Part shown: positions 59,151 through 64,000 of the stretch, piece by piece
How positions within the stretch are numbered: the stretch's first letter is position 1
How the letters are laid out: every line of letters starts with the position of its first letter
Position numbers and translations under genes: made by a program
Origin: Novosphingopyxis iocasae
Lineage (GTDB): Bacteria; Pseudomonadota; Alphaproteobacteria; Sphingomonadales; Sphingomonadaceae
Assembly (NCBI RefSeq): GCF_014334095.1
Contig: NZ_CP060495.1
Location: 829,001 to 893,000, forward strand
Length of the DNA: 64,000 bases
Reading direction: 5' to 3'
Notes under the pieces: model-generated
Told to the model about the DNA's origin: nothing
Seen by the model: only the letters and a program-made list of their open reading frames with translations
Database searches by the model: none

Positions 59151-61118
59151 TCAGGAACGCGTGAGATCAGCAATCGGCGCTTCGAAAGTTGCGGCTAATC
59201 CGTCAGAGCCGTAATCGAGCTTGCTACCCCCAGCGCCGGCGAGGCCCATTTGAATGAGGCGCGATCCAAAACCCTTTGAAGTTGGCCTTTTGGCGGGAGG
59301 GCCACCCCGTTCGGTCCAGCGCAAGACGAAGCGCCGCTCGTCACCACTCCCATCGATATCCCAGTCGATATCGATTGTCCCTTGGTTAGACAGCGCGCCA
59401 TATTTGAGCGCATTGGTCGTCAACTCGTGCAGCAGAAGAGATGTCGATAGTGCAGCTCGCGGACCGAAGGACACGGCAGGTCCATCGGCATCGTACCGGT
59501 CGAAAACACCGACCGCTCCCAATACGCGATCGATCAATTCTCTCAAATCGGCCGGGCCCGAAGCCTTCTCCAGCAAAACGTTCTGTGCAGCGCCCAGCGC
59601 AGTTAGACGACGGGCAAAAATCGTGAGTGTCCCTGGTTCGAGATGATCTTTGAGGGTAAGGCTGGCAATGGATTGAACCATCGCCAAGGTGTTCTTCAAC
59701 CTGTGCACGATTTCCTTATTGAGGACGTCTTGCTGTTTTTCCGCACGAATACGCTGCACAGCCGAACGAAGGCGAGCGGAGGCGTCCTGCAAAAACTGAA
59801 GATCCTCTTCGCTCCAGTTTCGCGGTCGAACCGAACTTACATACAGAAGTGCGACGAACCGGCCGCGCTCAAAAATCGGAATGTTGACGAACGCGCGCGC
59901 ACTGCGTTCTTCGAGCGCGGCAGCATGGTCGCGCGTGCGTGGGTCCAAACGGCAGTCACCCACGATAACGGTTTGTCCGCGCTTGAAATCTTCGATGTAT
60001 GATCCATAATCGCGGAAGTGGCGTAAGCCCGCCAACGATTTTGCGCCACCCGCGGTCCAGTCGCGTTCAACAGTTATCGTTTCGGCGACATCGTCGACGT
60101 TGCCGTAACCGACCAGTTCGACATTCATCGTTTCTCCGATAATTGCGCTGGCCGTCATGATGAGATCGACGACGTTCTGTTGGTTCTGCAGGACGTCGGT
60201 CAAAGCGACTACGGCTGCCTGACGGTTCAATCGTTGCACTCTTTCGGTGGCTTCACTGAAAATTACCGTGAAGCGATCGCCGCCTGCCGGCTGGGCGACG
60301 CAGTCGTACCACCGGCCCAATGGCCCGACCCGTTCCGTAAAGCGCGCGGTCTCGCCTGTGGCCACCACTTCGGCGAGGATCGAAATCCATTCTTCTTCGA
60401 TACCGGGAATGACCTCGCGAACCGACCGTCCGACCGCCGACCCTTTCGGCACACCTACGAGTTCGTGCCAAGCATCGTTGACCTCTGCGTATCGCCAATT
60501 GATTGGGGTTCCGCTGTCGTCGCGAATGATTTCGCCCAGCAGAAACCCTTCCTGTAACGTCGCGAACAAGCCGCGCCATTTTTCCTCGCTCGCCCGAAGC
60601 GCCTCGTCGGCAAGGACACGGTCGGTGGTCTCGTTCGTAAAAATGAACAGCCCAGCGACCTCACCCTCGGGATCGAGAATGCGCGAGTAGGAGAATGAAA
60701 ACCAAGTATCGGCCCGGCCACGGTCTGTGGCCAGCTTCCACGGTAAGTCTTCATAGTGCTGCGAACGGCCCGCGAACGCGTCTGCGACGATGGGTTCCGC
60801 CTGGGCCCAGGCGTCAGCCCAGACTTTACGAAAGGGTGCGCCCATGGCCCAATCGAGCCGCGGACCAAGTAGCGGGAAATAGGCTTCGTTGAAGAAAAAC
60901 GTCAGCTCTTCCTTTCCCCAACATAGAATCATCGATTCAGGGGAGTTCAGGACCAGGCTGAGTGTGGACTTGAGCGCTTCGGACCAATGTTCCGGTGGTC
61001 CGAGGGGGTGGTTGCTCCAATCTCGCGCGACGATCAGATCAGTAGCTTTTCCGCCGCCCGCAAGGAACGAATATGCCTTCGTGCCGGGCTGAGAAGGGTG
61101 CGAAGGATTGGCAGTCAT
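59151..61118 (-). CDS. HWE-family sensor histidine kinase with PAS and GAF domains
   Basis: 655 aa, cytoplasmic. Two PAS domains (about 45-170 and 180-300), GAF domain (about 320-465), then an HWE kinase: His in EIVHRLKNTLAMVQSIA (about 472), N box LLLHELTTNALKYGAL and the W-x-E motif LRWTERGGPP. In-frame ATG at 61118; a TTG at 61148 is also possible. Pairs with the single-domain response regulator. The signal is unknown; PAS/GAF suggests light, redox or small-molecule sensing. Confidence 0.92.
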   Translation of the reverse strand: MTANPSHPSQPGTKAYSFLAGGGKATDLIVARDWSNHPLGPPEHWSEALKSTLSLVLNSPESMILCWGKEELTFFFNEAYFPLLGPRLDWAMGAPFRKVWADAWAQAEPIVADAFAGRSQHYEDLPWKLATDRGRADTWFSFSYSRILDPEGEVAGLFIFTNETTDRVLADEALRASEEKWRGLFATLQEGFLLGEIIRDDSGTPINWRYAEVNDAWHELVGVPKGSAVGRSVREVIPGIEEEWISILAEVVATGETARFTERVGPLGRWYDCVAQPAGGDRFTVIFSEATERVQRLNRQAAVVALTDVLQNQQNVVDLIMTASAIIGETMNVELVGYGNVDDVAETITVERDWTAGGAKSLAGLRHFRDYGSYIEDFKRGQTVIVGDCRLDPRTRDHAAALEERSARAFVNIPIFERGRFVALLYVSSVRPRNWSEEDLQFLQDASARLRSAVQRIRAEKQQDVLNKEIVHRLKNTLAMVQSIASLTLKDHLEPGTLTIFARRLTALGAAQNVLLEKASGPADLRELIDRVLGAVGVFDRYDADGPAVSFGPRAALSTSLLLHELTTNALKYGALSNQGTIDIDWDIDGSGDERRFVLRWTERGGPPAKRPTSKGFGSRLIQMGLAGAGGSKLDYGSDGLAATFEAPIADLTRS

Positions 61119-61999
61119 CAGATGCGAGGTCTTATTCCACAAGCGCAAGGATTTCCGTGCGTAGCAAACCGTCTTTCCCGTTGGTAGCGTTCTTTACCTA
61201 GCCTTATCGCGCGCAGTTTGAGGGCCGAAATTACGATGACTGGTGTTGGAATTTAAAATCCCGCCACAAAGAGAAGCAACGTCCGGCGAGAGACCTGACT
61301 TCGCGAAATGAGCTCCGAACTTTGACAATCTCCTTCCAGCCTAGTCTTAGCCGCCCGGCAAGGCGCGGCCCTGCATAAACGGGACCGTGGCGGGCGACAG
61401 TGTTGGACATAAGCTGTGTGCCCGCAATACAGGTTATAGCGCATGCTCATGAACCCGTCCGAGCTGACACTGAGTCATACGCGCGAGGTGCAATACGCGG
61501 ATCCGTGATGATGTAAGCGGTCATGTCAGGTTCGCCCGTTAGAGGCAGTTCTAAACGGCCGGTGCTCCAAGCGGTTCGGACGACATCGCCGCGGACCCTT
61601 CGAAAGACGCTTGATCGGCGCTCTGATGATGCCAAATTATCTGCGCAGCGTAGATGGTCTCGGTGAATTTACAGCGGCCAATTTTTCTATCGGGCACCTG
61701 TCCATGGCTACTCCGGCATGCGTTTGGACATTCTCAAAGGATTCATGCTGAATCGTTACGGTAAGGCGCGGTTTGCGGTCGTATCGTCAGAAAATCTACT
61801 ACGAGACGAAGGCACCTGTTTGGCGGTACTCTACGAACAGGTCGTGCAGCGCCACGGTTCTCGTAGCTTTCAACTTCAAGCTAATGAGGATAGACTAAAC
61901 GTAGCGTCGACTTGTGCAAGTCAGATCGATCCGGAAGGAATTGACCGGGTCTGGTCTGGCTCGCTAAGCAATTGAGATGACGCCTAACCCGGCCGGAGT
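61119..61999. other. Gene-free stretch upstream of the HWE kinase
   Basis: 881 bases with only short, unsupported frames; no conserved protein, tRNA or repeat seen. It may hold the kinase promoter near 61150-61250, but no box stands out. Probably degraded DNA. Confidence 0.45.
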
Positions 62000-62599
62000 C
62001 TACCGGCAGCGCGGCACCTGTGAGACCCTGGGCCGCGCAAGCAGATCTAGGCGATAGCCGGGGCGCACGATCCGCCCTGTCCGGCGCCAACCACCAGCGC
62101 AGAAAAGCTCGGCAGCGCGCGGGCCGCTGACGGGTAGGTCATTGGCTCCCGTCCAGTTCACCAAAAGAACCCATCCCTCCGGTTCAAGCGCATCGAGGCA
62201 GCGGCGGGATGTCTCAGTTATTTCCTCCTCCGCGAGGAAATAGAGGACTTCGGACAGCAGGATGAGGTCGTAACGGCCCGCTGGCCACTGCGCTGGGATT
62301 TCGGCGCGGGTGAGCTTCACGTGGTTTCGATCGGCGAGCCGCTGCCGCGCCGCGGTCAGCGCGACTTCGGATACGTCGACCGCCAAGAGGCTGTCACAAA
62401 CTTCGGCAAGCCGTTCGGTCAGAACACCCGTCGCACAGCCGATTTCAAGAACGTGCGCGAAACGCCGCCCCGCGATCGCAGCCATGGTCGCATCACGTTT
62501 GTCTCGCTCATAGGTGCTCGTTTCAAATTCCCACGGGTCGGGATTCTCGCGAAAGAGCTGGTCGAACTTCGCGCGTCGCTGGGAGGGGTCATCGTTCAC
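62000..62599 (-). CDS. NodS-like SAM-dependent methyltransferase
   Basis: 199 aa, class I fold. Motif I VLEIGCATGVLTERLAE (about 50-66), motif II LLAVDVSEVALTAARQ, and DLILLSEVLYFL. The N-terminal FRENPDPWEFETSTYERDKRD is typical of NodS-type N-methyltransferases. GTG start at 62599, overlapping the deacetylase gene by 11 bases. NodS methylates the deacetylated amino group of chitooligosaccharides; here the acceptor is unknown. Confidence 0.87.
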   Translation of the reverse strand: MNDDPSQRRAKFDQLFRENPDPWEFETSTYERDKRDATMAAIAGRRFAHVLEIGCATGVLTERLAEVCDSLLAVDVSEVALTAARQRLADRNHVKLTRAEIPAQWPAGRYDLILLSEVLYFLAEEEITETSRRCLDALEPEGWVLLVNWTGANDLPVSGPRAAELFCAGGWRRTGRIVRPGYRLDLLARPRVSQVPRCR

Positions 62600-63326
62600 G
62601 GATGAAAATCTCGGGATCGTCCGAGAAGTGCGCCACTAATTCCGGGGTAAGGCGGAAGCCTTCCGGGTCGTCGTCGATTACCTCGCCCAGTTGTGAACGG
62701 TGACAGCGGATCGCGGCCATTTTACGCGCGCGATATTTCGGCGCAACGAAGCGGCGAAGCGCATGGGGAACGGACCGATCGCCGAAGCGCCCCCAGATCG
62801 GGAAGCTCCAATGCGGCACCTTCAGGGTCGCGGCGATACGCAAAGCAGCAGCGGCCGCCGTCTGATGGTCGCAATGCGGATCGCCGCGCCAAGTCGACCA
62901 GACGGCACCGATAACGTGATCCTGTGCGAATTTTAAAACCGACTGCTGGGCCGCCAGGTCGATCATATCGACCGAGCTTCGCCCGTCCGGCAGCCCTAGC
63001 CGAAGGACGGGCACGTCCACCCCGGGCGCCAGAATGTGAAGCGCGTCATTCAGTTCGCGCTCGCGGATTGCGGTGATTGCTGCAGCATTGAACCGTTTCG
63101 AACCGGGATGCGATCCGCCGCCACCGGTGATCTGCACGAGGGAGAGCTTCTTTCCGCTTGCAGCGAGCGCTGCAATCGCGGTTCCGCAACCTAATGTTTC
63201 GTCGTCGGGATGGGGACTAAGCAGAAGAACCCCAGCGCCAGGCGCGAGCTCTGTTAGTTCCACCGCAGGCGCGGCGGATACGGCTTCCAGCATGGTGCCG
63301 CCAGTTGTGATGCTTGCTACAGGCAT
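62589..63326 (-). CDS. PIG-L family deacetylase
   Basis: 245 aa LmbE-like zinc enzyme. Zinc/catalytic motif LLSPHPDDETLGCG (about 34-47), with a second site DPHCDHQTAAAAA. Such enzymes remove acetyl from N-acetylglucosamine units, as in glycolipids or mycothiol. The ATG at 63326 overlaps the dehydrogenase-like gene by 10 bases, and its end overlaps the methyltransferase gene. Confidence 0.9.
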   Translation of the reverse strand: MPVASITTGGTMLEAVSAAPAVELTELAPGAGVLLLSPHPDDETLGCGTAIAALAASGKKLSLVQITGGGGSHPGSKRFNAAAITAIRERELNDALHILAPGVDVPVLRLGLPDGRSSVDMIDLAAQQSVLKFAQDHVIGAVWSTWRGDPHCDHQTAAAAALRIAATLKVPHWSFPIWGRFGDRSVPHALRRFVAPKYRARKMAAIRCHRSQLGEVIDDDPEGFRLTPELVAHFSDDPEIFIRER

Positions 63327-64000
63327 TCGAATCTGAGGCGGCTATCGATTAACGTTTGTGCAGCGCGGGCGCGTTTGGCATCGGGTGCGGCCTGACAAAG
63401 GAATAATGAGAGGTCGCGCCGGATCCGTTCAACCGTGCTACCCTCTTCATGCGCGGCCATGCCGAGCGACTGTTCGACAAGTTGCATCACGGTCCGGCAA
63501 CTGTCCTCCGTCACCTCGCGGGCAGCCAGGGAAAGGGCAGCCTTGCGTGGCGGTGCGTCTGCAGCTTCGACTTCCCTAGCAGCGCGCATCAGCCACAGCC
63601 GTGCGGTTTCGATCGCGATGGCACAGCGGACGATGCGGTCCTGCTGATGCGGGCTGCCGGCGCGGCCCCGCTCGGTCAGCGCTTGGCGCATGGCATCGTA
63701 AAGCGCTTCCGCAGCACCCAAATGGGCCGCGCAGTAGCGCCAAATGCCGCCCTCGAAATTCGGTTCTCGCAAATAATCGCCCGGCACACCGATGAAGCAT
63801 TGGGGGGCGGTGTGCACGCCGGAGAAATCGTAAGTGCCAGAACGCGTTGCGCGCATCCCGGCCATGTTCCAAGCGCTTGCGTCCGCGCGCTCAGGCCGGT
63901 CGCTTGCTACCAAAAGCAGTTGTGGGCCGTCTTCTCTAGCAACGCTTACGATTGCGACGTCGACTAGTTCGAGGCCGGATGCAAAGCGTTTGGCGCCGGT
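63317..64000 (-). CDS. Acyl-CoA dehydrogenase-like protein, C-terminal part (cut by window end)
   Basis: The frame is open to the window edge, about 228 codons visible. The start lies beyond 64000. The beginning reads TGAKRFASGLELVDVAIV, as in the beta domain of acyl-CoA dehydrogenases (T-G-x-K-x-F-x-S-G). Then GIWRYCAAHLGAAEALYDAM and HQQDRIVRCAIAIETARLWL form the helical C-terminal domain. Probably part of the same operon as PIG-L and the methyltransferase. Confidence 0.82.
   Translation of the reverse strand, partial: TGAKRFASGLELVDVAIVSVAREDGPQLLLVASDRPERADASAWNMAGMRATRSGTYDFSGVHTAPQCFIGVPGDYLREPNFEGGIWRYCAAHLGAAEALYDAMRQALTERGRAGSPHQQDRIVRCAIAIETARLWLMRAAREVEAADAPPRKAALSLAAREVTEDSCRTVMQLVEQSLGMAAHEEGSTVERIRRDLSLFLCQAAPDAKRARAAQTLIDSRLRFECL

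Noticed and set aside
61718-61975. 85-codon plus-strand frame
   Set aside because: No recognisable family and no supported start; might be real but cannot be argued from the sequence.

Overview
The window is a chromosomal stretch of an alphaproteobacterium, most likely of the order Sphingomonadales (sphingomonad/erythrobacter type). The grounds are the high GC of the core genes, the gene order (efp-suhB-nuo operon-birA-coaX-rnj; tkt-gap-pgk-fba; zapA-6S RNA-5-FTHF cyclo-ligase), small families such as DUF1467 and DUF2842, and one copy of the dispersed inverted repeat with core tcctgagcctgtcgaag that is typical of sphingomonad genomes. No genus can be named from the sequence alone.

Left part (1-45.2 kb) is conserved core. 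It starts with the 5' end of comEC, diverging from citrate synthase (gltA). A signalling-like locus follows: a histidine kinase whose phosphoacceptor His is replaced, an unknown alpha-helical protein, a nucleotidyltransferase-like membrane protein and an HPt-like protein that also lacks its His. Next comes a large membrane coiled-coil protein. From 28977 down to 8560 every gene is on the minus strand and most overlap by 1-10 bases: efp, a secreted hypothetical, suhB, nuoA-N, birA, coaX, rnj and DUF1467. Two short membrane-protein genes lie inside the nuo operon, 48 aa between nuoE and nuoF and 77 aa between nuoG and nuoH. A second minus-strand block holds central carbon metabolism (tkt, gap, pgk, GNAT, class I aldolase), thiE and two cell-wall enzymes (an L,D-transpeptidase and an M23 peptidase). 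Divergent from tkt are a small coiled-coil gene, zapA, a well-folded 6S RNA and 5-formyltetrahydrofolate cyclo-ligase. tRNA-Asp, the branched-chain 2-oxoacid dehydrogenase genes (E1 alpha, E1 beta, E2) and thyA follow.

Right part (45.2-62 kb) is accessory. A tRNA-Pro(CGG) gene is followed at once by a large tyrosine recombinase, an unknown 424-aa protein with a possible Q-x-K nuclease motif, and a small excalibur-domain protein, which is the layout of an integrated island. After it come an aldehyde dehydrogenase / glutathionyl-hydroquinone reductase / pirin operon, a DUF1697 protein, a ZIP-like transporter, about 1.6 kb with no recognisable gene, a Crp/Fnr regulator, a dead IS3-family element next to a broken response-regulator gene, and an HWE-kinase/response-regulator pair.

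The last 2 kb return to a tightly overlapping gene set: an acyl-CoA dehydrogenase-like protein (cut by the window end), a PIG-L deacetylase and a NodS-like methyltransferase. Together they suggest an uncharacterised amino-sugar or lipid modification pathway.
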